Shown: in pieces, positions 8,337 through 15,856 of the stretch
Layout of the letters: every line of letters starts with the position of its first letter
Position numbering within the stretch: the first letter of the stretch is position 1
DNA from: Lunatibacter salilacus
Lineage (GTDB): Bacteria; Bacteroidota; Bacteroidia; Cytophagales; Cyclobacteriaceae
DNA length: 64,000 bases
Direction of reading: 5' to 3'
Assembly: GCF_009797935.1 (NCBI RefSeq)
Contig: NZ_VOLC01000007.1
Coordinates: 62,001 to 126,000 of the forward strand
Made by a program: the position numbers and the translations under genes
Notes under the pieces: model-generated
Told to the model about the DNA's origin: nothing
Database searches by the model: none
The model's input: the letters and a program-made list of their open reading frames with translations, nothing else

Positions 8337-8885
8337 TCAAAAGGCATAACCGATACCTGCCCCAGCAAATAAAGGCCAAAAACCATTGCTGTTGTAAAGT
8401 GGCGTCAAGTTAATTTTCCATGATATCCCACCATCTACAGGGATTCTTCGGTACCCAATATTCATTGTTCCCATGCCGTTTGGCGAACCGTTTATGGGAA
8501 GCACAATTTCAGTCCGCTGTGGGTAGTAGGTACTGAAACATCCATTTTCATTACAGGTCCATTCATAATAATTTGACTTGAATGCCATGAAGGTTATGCC
8601 GGCCCCTATTTCAAAGTAATGCGGACCCTTTCCAAATAATTTGTTAATCTCGAAAGGCACGGAGAAAAACCCGGAGTCGTTGATCCAATACCCCCCGGCA
8701 CCCACCTTCATCCCCCAAGAATCCATCTGACTTTTATCAAATCGAAAATCGTAATTGAACGTGTAAATCAAGCCAGCACCGCCTACCTCGAAATAGGCAG
8801 CTTGGTATGGCACTTTTGACGTATCTTGCGCATGGGCATCAAACAATGGCATTAGTGCTAGGGCAATAACAAAAATCTTTTTCAT
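8337..8885 (-). CDS. Small outer-membrane beta-barrel protein, paralog 2
   Basis: A 182-residue relative of the genes on either side. It has a signal peptide ending near DAHAQ, shared core NYDFRFDKSQ and WGMKVGAGGYW, and C-terminal GIGYAF. It is the most diverged of the three: it has a Cys pair in a loop (ECTCNENGC-like region at about residues 110-117) that the others lack, and a shorter strand before it. The Cys pair could form a surface-loop disulfide (inference). It sits 9 bp after paralog 3 and 6 bp before paralog 1, so all three are probably one transcript. Confidence 0.82.
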   Translation of the reverse strand: MKKIFVIALALMPLFDAHAQDTSKVPYQAAYFEVGGAGLIYTFNYDFRFDKSQMDSWGMKVGAGGYWINDSGFFSVPFEINKLFGKGPHYFEIGAGITFMAFKSNYYEWTCNENGCFSTYYPQRTEIVLPINGSPNGMGTMNIGYRRIPVDGGISWKINLTPLYNSNGFWPLFAGAGIGYAF

Positions 8886-8894
8886 AATTAACTT

Positions 8895-9431
8895 TTAAAA
8901 GGCGTAACCAAAACTAACAGCACCGAATAAAGGCCAAAATCCAGTATGATTGAACAATGGGGTGAGGTTTGCACGAAAAGTAAATCCACCATCCTCTGGG
9001 ATTTTCCGGTATCCCATATTCAGGGTACCCATGAAGGCCGGCGTATCTCCAGAATCAAGAATAAAGTTGAAGTTTTTGTAAACATAGTCATTATTCCCCC
9101 ACGAGTTTCGGTCCCGATAATAAATGAATGTAGCCCCGCCGCCAAATTCAAAAAAGTGACGGCTCTTTCCCAACAGCCTATTAAACTGAACGGGCACGGT
9201 AAGTAACCCTTCGGAATAATTGCCGTCGTTTCTTGACCAGCCTCCTGCACCAACCCTCATTCCCCAGGAATTGATGTCCGACTTGTCAAACCTAAAGTCG
9301 TAATTAAAGGAATACGCCAAACCTGCTCCTCCCAGTTCGGCATAAATGGATTGGCTTGGTACCTCTTGCGCAAAAGAAAATCTCTGAAAACAAATCAACA
9401 AAATCCCAAATAAAACTACTCTTAGCATCAT
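8895..9431 (-). CDS. Small outer-membrane beta-barrel protein, paralog 3
   Basis: A 178-residue protein, closest to paralog 1 (AELGGAGLAYS, FDKSDINSWGMRVGAGG, RDRNSWG, GTLNMGYRKIPEDGG). It has a signal peptide ending at FSFAQ and a C-terminal SFGYAF. It is the promoter-proximal copy; a -7-like TAATTTTG lies 22 nt upstream of the double ATG. No enzymatic motif is visible. Its role may be structural or a surface antigen; this is a guess from fold class only. Confidence 0.82.
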   Translation of the reverse strand: MMLRVVLFGILLICFQRFSFAQEVPSQSIYAELGGAGLAYSFNYDFRFDKSDINSWGMRVGAGGWSRNDGNYSEGLLTVPVQFNRLLGKSRHFFEFGGGATFIYYRDRNSWGNNDYVYKNFNFILDSGDTPAFMGTLNMGYRKIPEDGGFTFRANLTPLFNHTGFWPLFGAVSFGYAF

Positions 9432-9452
9432 TTTTCCTCTCTAAATTAAGTC

Positions 9453-9460
9453 CAAAATTA
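9453..9460 (-). promoter_or_regulatory. Possible -7 element for the triple outer-membrane gene operon
   Basis: TAATTTTG on the minus strand, 22 nt before the ATG pair of the first gene. No convincing TTTG lies 19 nt upstream; an ATTG at 9477-9480 is too close. Confidence 0.35.
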
Positions 9461-9649
9461 AACAACAAACCCGAAACAATACACCTTCGATTCGACTAAT
9501 AAATTGACTCGACCGATTAACTGAATATTAGACGGCAAAAAATGTTGCTTTGTTGAGAGTATTGATCGTTTTTTTCCAAATGATTCAAATCGCCTTTGAA
9601 AACTTAGCGTGATTTAAACTCCTCCCCTCTCCCATGTCCCGACTCCGGA

Positions 9650-9803
9650 GACTGTGTAAAAACAAAATCTCCCGCTGATCTCGCAGAATTACGCAGAGGA
9701 TTTTAATGATTTATTGATATTTTATTTCATTATAACTGAAATAATTTATTGAAACAAATTATTGTACGTTGAAAATTTTTATAATTAGTCTTTTCACACA
9801 GCC
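9650..9803. mobile_element. MITE-like element (154 bp) with terminal inverted repeats
   Basis: The left end GACTGTGTAAAAAC at 9650-9663 pairs imperfectly (12 of 16 positions) with the right end GTCTTTTCACACAGCC at 9788-9803. Both ends are flanked by CTCCGG (9643-9648 and 9805-9810), which may be a target duplication or part of the host repeat. The interior has no ORF. It carries a directly repeated TCTGCG (minus strand, near 9680-9697) inside a sequence of the TCTGCG...AGCGGGAGA kind that I remember as a dispersed repeat in this phylum (from memory, not checked). The element sits inside pyrimidine-rich repeat sequence. Confidence 0.45.
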
Positions 9804-9829
9804 TCTCCGGTCTTCCGTCTTCGATCTCC

Positions 9830-10525
9830 CTAAATATGAAACTGCTCCCTTATATTTTCCGTTACCACTTTGCCATCAAAGAGGTTAATAATACGGTGGG
9901 CATAATTGGCGTCGTGCGGGGAGTGGGTAACCATGACGATCGTAGTACCCTCATTATTTAGTTCCTCCAACAGCCTCATCACTTCTTCACCATTGGCAGA
10001 ATCCAAGTTACCTGTGGGTTCATCGGCCAAGATTACCGCCGGCTTTGCTACAATCGCACGGGCAATGGCTACACGCTGCTGCTGTCCTCCTGATAGCTGC
10101 TGTGGGAAATGGTCTTTTCGATGCATGATGTTCATACGGGATAGTACTTCCTCCACTCTTCGTTTACGCTCATCTGCAGGAGTTTTCAAATAGAGAAGCG
10201 GCAATTCAACGTTTTCATAGCAGGTAAGTTCATCAATTAAGTTGAAACTTTGGAAAACGAAGCCAATGTTTCCCTTTCGAAGTTGTGAACGCTTTCTCTC
10301 AGAATACTTGGCCACATCTTGATCAATAAAATGGTATGCACCTTCGTCCGGATTGTCAAGCAAGCCGATGATGTTAAGCAAGGTTGACTTCCCGCATCCC
10401 GACGGACCCATGATGGCTACAAATTCCCCCTTCTGGATTTCAATATTGATACTGTCCAATGCGGTGGTTTCCACTTCTTCGGTGGTGTAAAGTTTTTTTA
10501 GATTTTCTGTTTTGATGATGTGCAT
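9830..10525 (-). CDS. MacB/LolD-type ABC transporter ATPase
   Basis: A 231-residue ATP-binding subunit of the MacB/LolD class that drives mechanotransmission-type exporters. Walker A GPSGCGKS at 40-47, signature LSGGQ at 144-148, Walker B VILADEP at 164-170 and the H-loop His at 201 are all intact. I start it at the ATG at 10525 (MHIIKTEN). The frame remains open upstream only because it runs through purine/pyrimidine repeat sequence, giving a low-complexity extension that is not typical of the family. Its natural partner upstream is the membrane-fusion protein gene (11524-12774), now separated from it by a four-helix-bundle gene and repeats. Confidence 0.9.
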   Translation of the reverse strand: MHIIKTENLKKLYTTEEVETTALDSINIEIQKGEFVAIMGPSGCGKSTLLNIIGLLDNPDEGAYHFIDQDVAKYSERKRSQLRKGNIGFVFQSFNLIDELTCYENVELPLLYLKTPADERKRRVEEVLSRMNIMHRKDHFPQQLSGGQQQRVAIARAIVAKPAVILADEPTGNLDSANGEEVMRLLEELNNEGTTIVMVTHSPHDANYAHRIINLFDGKVVTENIREQFHI

Positions 10526-10559
10526 GTTGGGTAGTTTGTTAGAGTAATTGTTTTTGTTA

Positions 10560-10683
10560 AGATTGTAGTTAGAAGTCCGAAGACCGGAGACCGAGGTTGG
10601 AAGACGGAAGACCGGAGACTGGAGACCCAAGTTTGGAGACGGAAGACCGGAGACCGACGTTGGAAGATGGGGGACGGTAGTTG
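10560..10683. repeat. Purine-rich degenerate repeat tract (plus strand)
   Basis: About 125 bp composed of variations on GAAGACCGGAGAC and GTTGGAAGACGG. The plus strand is strongly purine-skewed. It is related to the pyrimidine-rich tract at 11108-11525 but in the opposite orientation, so the two flank the four-helix-bundle gene as long degenerate inverted repeats. Confidence 0.7.
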
Positions 10684-10686
10684 ACA

Positions 10687-11040
10687 TTATTTGATGCTTT
10701 TTTTAAATCCTACCATCATATTCATTAGGTTGAAGGCTTCTTCGTATCTTAATTGAAATTCTTCTTCTTTTATATAATTCGTCCTTTTTGCTTTATGTAA
10801 ACAGGTTACCACTTCTGCCAATGACCTAATCGAATATCCCATAAATTTCTTTTGCTCAGGTTTAGGTTGGCCTATCGAGCCTTCTGCGATATTGAGCGCA
10901 ATTGAATCAGCAGCCCTTCTCGATTGCGTTGATAATCCGAACATTTCATAATTTGGAAACGTCAAAACCATTAAATGTATCTCCTCTCCATAATCCATCG
11001 CCTTTTGCCATATAATTAGTTTTTCAAATTTGAATGTCAT
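10687..11040 (-). CDS. Four-helix-bundle protein (S23/IVP/bAvd family)
   Basis: A 117-residue cytosolic protein with the recognisable family pattern: an N-terminal FEKLIIWQKAMD, a central LSTQSRRAADSIALNIAEG, and a C-terminal amphipathic helix. Relatives are encoded by intervening sequences in 23S rRNA of some bacteria, and the accessory variability determinant (Avd) of diversity-generating retroelements shares the fold. Members bind nucleic acid through a basic surface, but most stand-alone copies have no known role. Here it lies between two oppositely oriented degenerate repeat tracts within an efflux operon, which suggests that gene and repeats arrived together. There is no reverse transcriptase nearby, so a retroelement is not supported. 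Confidence 0.88.
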   Translation of the reverse strand: MTFKFEKLIIWQKAMDYGEEIHLMVLTFPNYEMFGLSTQSRRAADSIALNIAEGSIGQPKPEQKKFMGYSIRSLAEVVTCLHKAKRTNYIKEEEFQLRYEEAFNLMNMMVGFKKSIK

Positions 11041-11107
11041 ATTCGTAAAAGGTTAAATCAAAATTTAAATGTCCTGTTCAATTTAACCGTTCTTTCTATG
11101 AGAATGA

Positions 11108-11525
11108 AAAATTCAATCCTCCGACCCCTCTTCCTTCCGTCTCCGATCTTCCCTCTCCGATCTTCCGTCTTCCTCCTCCGGTCTTCGCATCCTCCGTCTC
11201 CGGTCTTTTGTCTTCCTCCTACCTACTCTCCACTCCCTCCGTCCCTAAGCCCCGCCGTCTCCCCTCTTCCCTCTCCGGTCTTCTGCCTTCCATCTTCTTT
11301 CTCCCGACTTCGGTCTTCCTCCTACCTTCTCTCCAATCTCTCCGTCCCTAAGTCCCGCCGTCTCCCCATCTCCCATCTCTAAGTCCCTCCGTCCCAAACC
11401 TCCCGTCTTCAGACTTCGGTCTTCCTCCTACCTTCTCTCCAGTCTCTCCGTCCCTAAGTCCCGCCGTCTCCCGTCTCCCGTCTCCCGTCTTCCGTCTTCT
11501 GTCTTCCGTCTTCCATCTTCCGTCT
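11108..11525. repeat. Pyrimidine-rich repeat tract with three copies of a 56-bp unit
   Basis: About 415 bp of C/T-skewed plus-strand sequence. Within it a 56-bp unit occurs at 11311-11366 and 11417-11472 with one difference, and a more diverged copy lies at 11208-11263, giving periods of 103 and 106 bp. Each unit contains CTTCCTCCTACCT and CCGTCCCTAAG. Shorter CCGTCTTCCGTCT motifs fill the rest. An open frame through the tract is only a consequence of composition. It fills the gap between the four-helix-bundle gene and the membrane-fusion protein gene. Confidence 0.8.
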
Positions 11526-12774
11526 AATTCAAATTCAACACCTCATTTTTACCAAAATTCTCATATCCACTTACAATTACTTTTTCATCAGGAGAAAGTC
11601 CTTCCAGCACCTCATAAAATTCAGGGTTTTTTCGTCCAAGGCGGATATTTCTCTTCTCTGCTTTGCCAGTGGCGGGATTGAAGACAAATACCCAATTGCC
11701 ACCCGTATCCTTATAAAATCCCCCGGTAGGAAGCAAAACTGCTTGCTCACTCTCTCCCAGTTCCAGGCGAATACGGACTGTTTGTCCACGCCTGATACCT
11801 TCAGGCAATTCATCTGTAAATATCATATCAACCTCAAACCTACCTCCCGTTACATTAGGATATATCTTACTGATTTCTAGTTCATAAGAATTCCCGGCCA
11901 AAGAAAAAGATCCGTTAAGTCCTGTATAAACTCTAGGAAGATAAAGTTCATCTATCGGAACTTTGACTTTAAACTTATCCAAAATGTCTATCTGCCCATA
12001 GCGCTCACCCGGTGATATGGACTGCCCAACCTGAAGCTGTTCGGTAGACAATTGCCCAGAAGTAGGGGCTCGTACTGCCAAATTGTCCAAAATTCGTCCT
12101 ACACCGTCTAATGATTGGTTCATCCTACTTTCTGAATCCTGAAGTTGCTGCTTTTGGGATACCCGGGAAATCGAGTCATTTCTATAGGCTTCATAAGTCA
12201 GTTTTCTGCGTTTGACATTGTAGTCATATTGCTCCCTCACTTCTTCAAATTCCCTTTCGGACACCAGTTTTTTCCCATAAAGCTCTTTGAAACGTTCATA
12301 TTGAGGCTTGAGCAAACTAAGCTGGTAATCGATTTCAGCCAGTTGCCCTTGCTGACTCAGATCATTCTGGTCCAATTGCAGCCTGACTTGCCTTAAGTTG
12401 TTAATCTGAAAATAAAGCCCGGATTCGCGTTCCATTACCTCAAGTTGTAGTTTGGAATTTGAAAGCATTAGTATTGTATCACCTACCTCTACCAAGGCTC
12501 CGGATTCCCTTACCACCTGTTGGATATTTCCACCCTCCAATGCATCTAGAAAAAAAGTCTCTCCTGGTTCCAAGGTTCCGCTTACTGGAATATAGTCAGT
12601 AAACTCAGCTTCCCTAACTGTTGCCAACGTAATCCTTTCGATGGACACATTCATCGTGGACCTTTTGTCGGCAAAAGCCAGTTGATAAACGACAAATCCC
12701 ATTAGGAGTGCGCCGCCTGATATCATAGCAATAAGTTTGGGGGTCCACGTCTTTTTCTCAAGTTTTCGATCCAT
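11524..12774 (-). CDS. HlyD/MacA-type membrane-fusion (periplasmic adaptor) protein
   Basis: A 416-residue adaptor that links an inner-membrane ABC permease to a TolC channel. A single N-terminal membrane anchor (about residues 14-34) is followed by half of a biotinyl-lipoyl domain, a coiled-coil hairpin (about residues 105-215, rich in Leu/Gln/Glu), the returning lipoyl half (APTSGQLS), a beta-barrel domain and a membrane-proximal domain. Together with the two ATPases, the permease and the TolC-like protein it makes a complete export set. It is preceded by a sigma-54-like promoter and a palindrome, so its expression is probably controlled by the adjacent activator. Confidence 0.9.
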   Translation of the reverse strand: MDRKLEKKTWTPKLIAMISGGALLMGFVVYQLAFADKRSTMNVSIERITLATVREAEFTDYIPVSGTLEPGETFFLDALEGGNIQQVVRESGALVEVGDTILMLSNSKLQLEVMERESGLYFQINNLRQVRLQLDQNDLSQQGQLAEIDYQLSLLKPQYERFKELYGKKLVSEREFEEVREQYDYNVKRRKLTYEAYRNDSISRVSQKQQLQDSESRMNQSLDGVGRILDNLAVRAPTSGQLSTEQLQVGQSISPGERYGQIDILDKFKVKVPIDELYLPRVYTGLNGSFSLAGNSYELEISKIYPNVTGGRFEVDMIFTDELPEGIRRGQTVRIRLELGESEQAVLLPTGGFYKDTGGNWVFVFNPATGKAEKRNIRLGRKNPEFYEVLEGLSPDEKVIVSGYENFGKNEVLNLN

Positions 12775-12810
12775 CTCGGTAATCTAAATTCTTTTTGTAA
12801 TTCCTCCTAA

Positions 12811-12826
12811 GCCAATATACATGCCA
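12811..12826 (-). promoter_or_regulatory. Candidate sigma-54 promoter of the adaptor gene
   Basis: The minus strand reads TGGCATGTATATTGGC, 37 nt before the ATG. It fits the sigma-54 pattern TGGCACG-N4-TTGC at the -24 GG and at TTG of the -12 box, with GG in place of GC. The same TGGCATG core precedes the other efflux genes at 18131 and 20725. Confidence 0.6.
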
Positions 12827-12887
12827 TGAAAAAAACAGCCTAAAAACAACCAATTACGCATCTGTAAATTTTCCCCACCATTCATTT

Positions 12888-12936
12888 CGGACAAAATCGT
12901 CCGTCAGCGACCAAAATTGCAGCGTATCGGACTACA
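12888..12936. promoter_or_regulatory. Candidate enhancer site for the sigma-54 activator
   Basis: A perfect palindrome CGGAC-N6-GTCCG occupies 12888-12903, about 62 bp upstream of the -24 element. Next to it (12913-12927) is AAAATTGCAGCGTAT, a 15-mer repeated exactly upstream of the permease gene at 20917-20931 on the other strand. The distance from the promoter is normal for an enhancer-binding protein. Confidence 0.45.
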
Positions 12937-13118
12937 AACTTCTACTATTACCATTTTAAATTTGTTAAAAATACCGTAAATTTCAGGTATAGGACGATTG
13001 TGAGAAGATTTCCTATGAACTTTCTATTCGGTACATGTTTTGGACAGGGATCATACACAATTCATTATTTTACATGCTATAAATAAGATATTCGACACCT
13101 AATTTTTACCAATTATAC
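12937..13118. other. Divergent intergenic region before the activator gene
   Basis: The rest of the 344-bp gap between the adaptor gene and the activator gene. It contains TATTCGG near 13027, similar to half-sites near the efflux promoters. I find no TGGCATG element here and only poor matches to the primary-sigma promoter, so how the activator gene itself is transcribed remains open. Confidence 0.4.
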
Positions 13119-14507
13119 ATGAAAGATCAAAAACTAGGAAAAATTCTAATTGTTGATGATAACGAAGACTTATTAAAAGCAGCAAAAATTTTTCTAAAAA
13201 GGCATTTCGGCCAGGTTGACACCGAAACGAACCCGGGAATTTTGCCTGTATTGATCGTGAATGAATCATACGATGTCATCCTATTAGATATGAACTTCAC
13301 GAAAGATGTCAGTAGTGGACAGGAAGGGTTTTATTGGCTAGACAGGATTTTGGAACTGGATTCTTCTGCAGTGGTTGTCCTTATCACGGCGTACGGTGAC
13401 GTAAATACAGCCGTAAAGGCAATAAAGGAAGGTGCTACTGACTTTGTCCTAAAACCTTGGGAAAATGAGAAATTGCTGGCAACCCTACATGCAGCCCTAC
13501 AACTCAGGCAGTCCAAACTAGAGATTTCCGAGCTCAAAAACCAACAGGAGCAGCTCTATAAGGACATTGACAGTAAGTTCAAAGACATTATCGGCCAAAG
13601 TCCCCTCATGGTGAAAGTGTTTGAAACGATAGACCGTGTAGCCGCAACCGATGCCAATGTACTAATTCTTGGAGAGAATGGAACGGGAAAGGAATTAATA
13701 GCGAGGGCCATTCACCGGCATTCCCGCAGGCACCGGGAAGCTTTTGTCGGGGTAGACCTGGGAGCGATTACATCCACACTTTTTGAAAGTGAACTCTTTG
13801 GCCATAAAAAGGGATCCTTTACCGATGCTAAGGAAGACCGGGCAGGCAGGTTTGAACAAGCTAACAAAGGCACCTTGTTTTTAGATGAGATAGGAAATCT
13901 ACCCCTTCCTCTCCAGGCCAAATTGCTTGCTGCCCTGCAAAACAGGGAAGTAACCCGGGTAGGAGCCAATAAGCCCATATCGGTGAATATTCGACTCATA
14001 TCCGCAACCAATATGGCTATCCATACAATGGTCTATTCCAATACCTTTAGGCAAGACTTGCTATACCGAATAAACACCATTGAAATAACTCTCCCCCCCC
14101 TCCGGGACCGCTTGGAGGATATACCCTTGCTGGCCAATCATTTTATAGAGGTATATGCCAAGAAATATGGGAAAGATATCCGAAAAGCAGGAGAAGCCTT
14201 AATAAAACGGATGCAAAAATATCACTGGCCGGGAAATATCCGGGAATTGCAGCACAGTATAGAACGGGCTGTTATCATGACAAATCACGGTGTATTACAA
14301 CCTGAGGATCTCTTTATTCAAAAACAACTCAGCCCAGAAAAGCAGGAAGACCTAGTAAGTCTTGACCACCTCAATATAGAGGATGTGGAAAAAATCCTGA
14401 TCAGAAAAGCACTGCAAAAGCATAACGGACATATTACCCGAGCCGCTGAAGAACTTGGACTTACACGATCATCCCTATACAGAAGGTTGGAAAGATATGG
14501 GCTTTAA
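13119..14507 (+). CDS. NtrC-family sigma-54-dependent response regulator
   Basis: A 462-residue transcription activator with three domains. The receiver domain is residues 5-125, with acidic pocket D13/D14, phospho-acceptor D57, T90 and K112. The AAA+ domain covers about 155-395, with Walker A GENGTGKE at 185-192 and Walker B GTLFLDEIG at 251-259. A Fis-type helix-turn-helix is near 430-460 (ITRAAEELGLTRSSLYRRL). The sigma-54 contact loop reads GSFTDA (232-237) instead of GAFTGA; the essential Phe and Thr are kept. It is followed by its kinase gene with an 11-bp overlap. Given matching promoters on both sides, it very probably activates the surrounding efflux genes. Confidence 0.95.
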   Translation: MKDQKLGKILIVDDNEDLLKAAKIFLKRHFGQVDTETNPGILPVLIVNESYDVILLDMNFTKDVSSGQEGFYWLDRILELDSSAVVVLITAYGDVNTAVKAIKEGATDFVLKPWENEKLLATLHAALQLRQSKLEISELKNQQEQLYKDIDSKFKDIIGQSPLMVKVFETIDRVAATDANVLILGENGTGKELIARAIHRHSRRHREAFVGVDLGAITSTLFESELFGHKKGSFTDAKEDRAGRFEQANKGTLFLDEIGNLPLPLQAKLLAALQNREVTRVGANKPISVNIRLISATNMAIHTMVYSNTFRQDLLYRINTIEITLPPLRDRLEDIPLLANHFIEVYAKKYGKDIRKAGEALIKRMQKYHWPGNIRELQHSIERAVIMTNHGVLQPEDLFIQKQLSPEKQEDLVSLDHLNIEDVEKILIRKALQKHNGHITRAAEELGLTRSSLYRRLERYGL

Positions 14508-15852
14508 ATCATTTTTCGCAGGAATTGTCTGGAGGGTGCTAAGCGTGATTTTGTTTACGTTCGGGTTAGTATACACTTTCCTTGAGGAAGATTCTTTGAT
14601 ATTGTCGGTTATTTTTTTATTGCTTTTGATTGGGATGACGATGAATCTCATTTCTTACGGAAACACCACGAACCGAAAAATCACCCGATTTTTGGAATCG
14701 ATTCGGTATTCTGACTTTTCCTCTACATTTACCAAAGACAGTAAATTGGGGAAATCGTTTCGGGAGATGAACCTCTCCTTCAATGAGGTGATCGACGCTT
14801 TTAAAAAAACGAGAGCAGAAAAAGAGGAACAAATGCTGTTTTTGCAGATCATGATCCAGCATATCAACACGGGCATACTCTCCTTTGATAGCAAAGGAAG
14901 GATTGGAGTCATCAACGGGGCTGCCAAGCAACTGCTTCAAATCCATCAGTTTAAAGACATTTATGATCTGGGCAAATTATCACCGGACCTTTTGGCCAAG
15001 GTGGTGGATTTAAAGCCAGGTGGATCGTTTTCTATCAATTTACGGTCAGACCTACACCTAAATGTCCAGTCTGCCGCATTCAAAATGGACGGAAACAGTT
15101 GGACACTGATTTCCTTCCAAAACATCAAAACAGAATTGCAAAAAAATGAGCTCCAAGCCTGGCAAAACTTAACCAAAGTCCTACGTCATGAAATCATGAA
15201 CTCCATGACGCCCATAGCCAGCTTGGCCAATACATTGGGAATTATCCTCGAAGAAGATATTCAGGAGAAAGATGACGGAATGCTGGAACTGGACAGTGAA
15301 TGTTACATGGATCTTTCAGAAGGACTTGGCACCATTTCCAAACGTAGCACTGGATTAGTAAATTTTGTAAATGCATACCGCGACTACACAAATATACCCC
15401 AGCCCATTTTGACCAATGTATCGGTAAAGCAATTATTTGACAATTGCCATGTTCTGCTGAAAGAAGAGCTTGCCAAATCTGGAATTAGCTTATCTCTTCA
15501 AATGAATCCCGCGGGGTTAGAAATTAGAGCTGACCAGGAATTAATCCAAATGATCCTTATTAATTTAATTAAAAATGCAAAGGAGGCCATGGCTCAGGCA
15601 GAAAACAAAGAAATACTCTTAACAGCAGGATTAGACGTGCAATCTATTCCCTTCATTCGGGTAACGGACCATGGAGAAGGGATAGTACCAGAAGCGCTGG
15701 AGAGAATATTCGTCCCGTTTTTCACGACCAAAAAGACAGGAAGCGGAATTGGACTGGCCATTTCCCGACAGATCATGAATTTACATCAAGGGTCGCTGGA
15801 GGTCCAATCCACACCGGGAAAACAGACTACCTTCCTTCTCCGCTTCGGATAA
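14497..15852 (+). CDS. Membrane-bound sensor histidine kinase
   Basis: A 451-residue kinase with two N-terminal membrane helices (about 8-28 and 33-53) joined by a very short loop, so there is almost no periplasmic sensor. A PAS-like region lies near 115-210. The dimerisation/phospho-transfer helix has H231 in VLRHEIMN, followed by the HATPase domain with N360 in NLIKNAKEA, a G1 box DHGEGI at 391-396 (usually DNGxGI) and TGSGIGLA. The start at 14497 overlaps the activator gene by 11 bp, which implies translational coupling. The lack of an external domain suggests that it senses the membrane or cytoplasm, perhaps envelope stress (inference). It converges with the TolC gene, whose stop is only 4 bp away. 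Confidence 0.94.
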   Translation: MGFKSFFAGIVWRVLSVILFTFGLVYTFLEEDSLILSVIFLLLLIGMTMNLISYGNTTNRKITRFLESIRYSDFSSTFTKDSKLGKSFREMNLSFNEVIDAFKKTRAEKEEQMLFLQIMIQHINTGILSFDSKGRIGVINGAAKQLLQIHQFKDIYDLGKLSPDLLAKVVDLKPGGSFSINLRSDLHLNVQSAAFKMDGNSWTLISFQNIKTELQKNELQAWQNLTKVLRHEIMNSMTPIASLANTLGIILEEDIQEKDDGMLELDSECYMDLSEGLGTISKRSTGLVNFVNAYRDYTNIPQPILTNVSVKQLFDNCHVLLKEELAKSGISLSLQMNPAGLEIRADQELIQMILINLIKNAKEAMAQAENKEILLTAGLDVQSIPFIRVTDHGEGIVPEALERIFVPFFTTKKTGSGIGLAISRQIMNLHQGSLEVQSTPGKQTTFLLRFG

Positions 15853-15856
15853 TCTT

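Noticed and set aside
10526-10687. A 54-residue N-terminal extension of the first ATPase, open up to the four-helix-bundle stop
   Set aside because: It is a translation of the repeat tract (Ser/Leu/Pro/Thr repeats); the family start is at 10525.
11098-11382. A 94-codon plus-strand frame rich in Pro, Ser and Leu
   Set aside because: It lies wholly in the pyrimidine-rich tract; codon content follows base skew and not protein selection.
11208-11472. CRISPR array
   Set aside because: Only three units of 56 bp with unequal similarity; the intervals are made of the same C/T motifs and not of unique spacers, and no cas genes are near.
10560-11525. Diversity-generating retroelement because of the Avd-like fold
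   Set aside because: No reverse transcriptase, no template/variable repeat pair with adenine-specific differences and no target gene are present.
12900-12925. Sigma-54 promoter at GACCAAAATTGCAGCG
   Set aside because: TTGC is present but there is no GG at the required distance upstream; I treat it as part of an activator site.
14455-14496. Upstream start for the histidine kinase
   Set aside because: It would overlap the activator's helix-turn-helix codons by over 50 bp with a His/Asp-rich peptide; the ATG at 14497 with an 11-bp overlap fits better.
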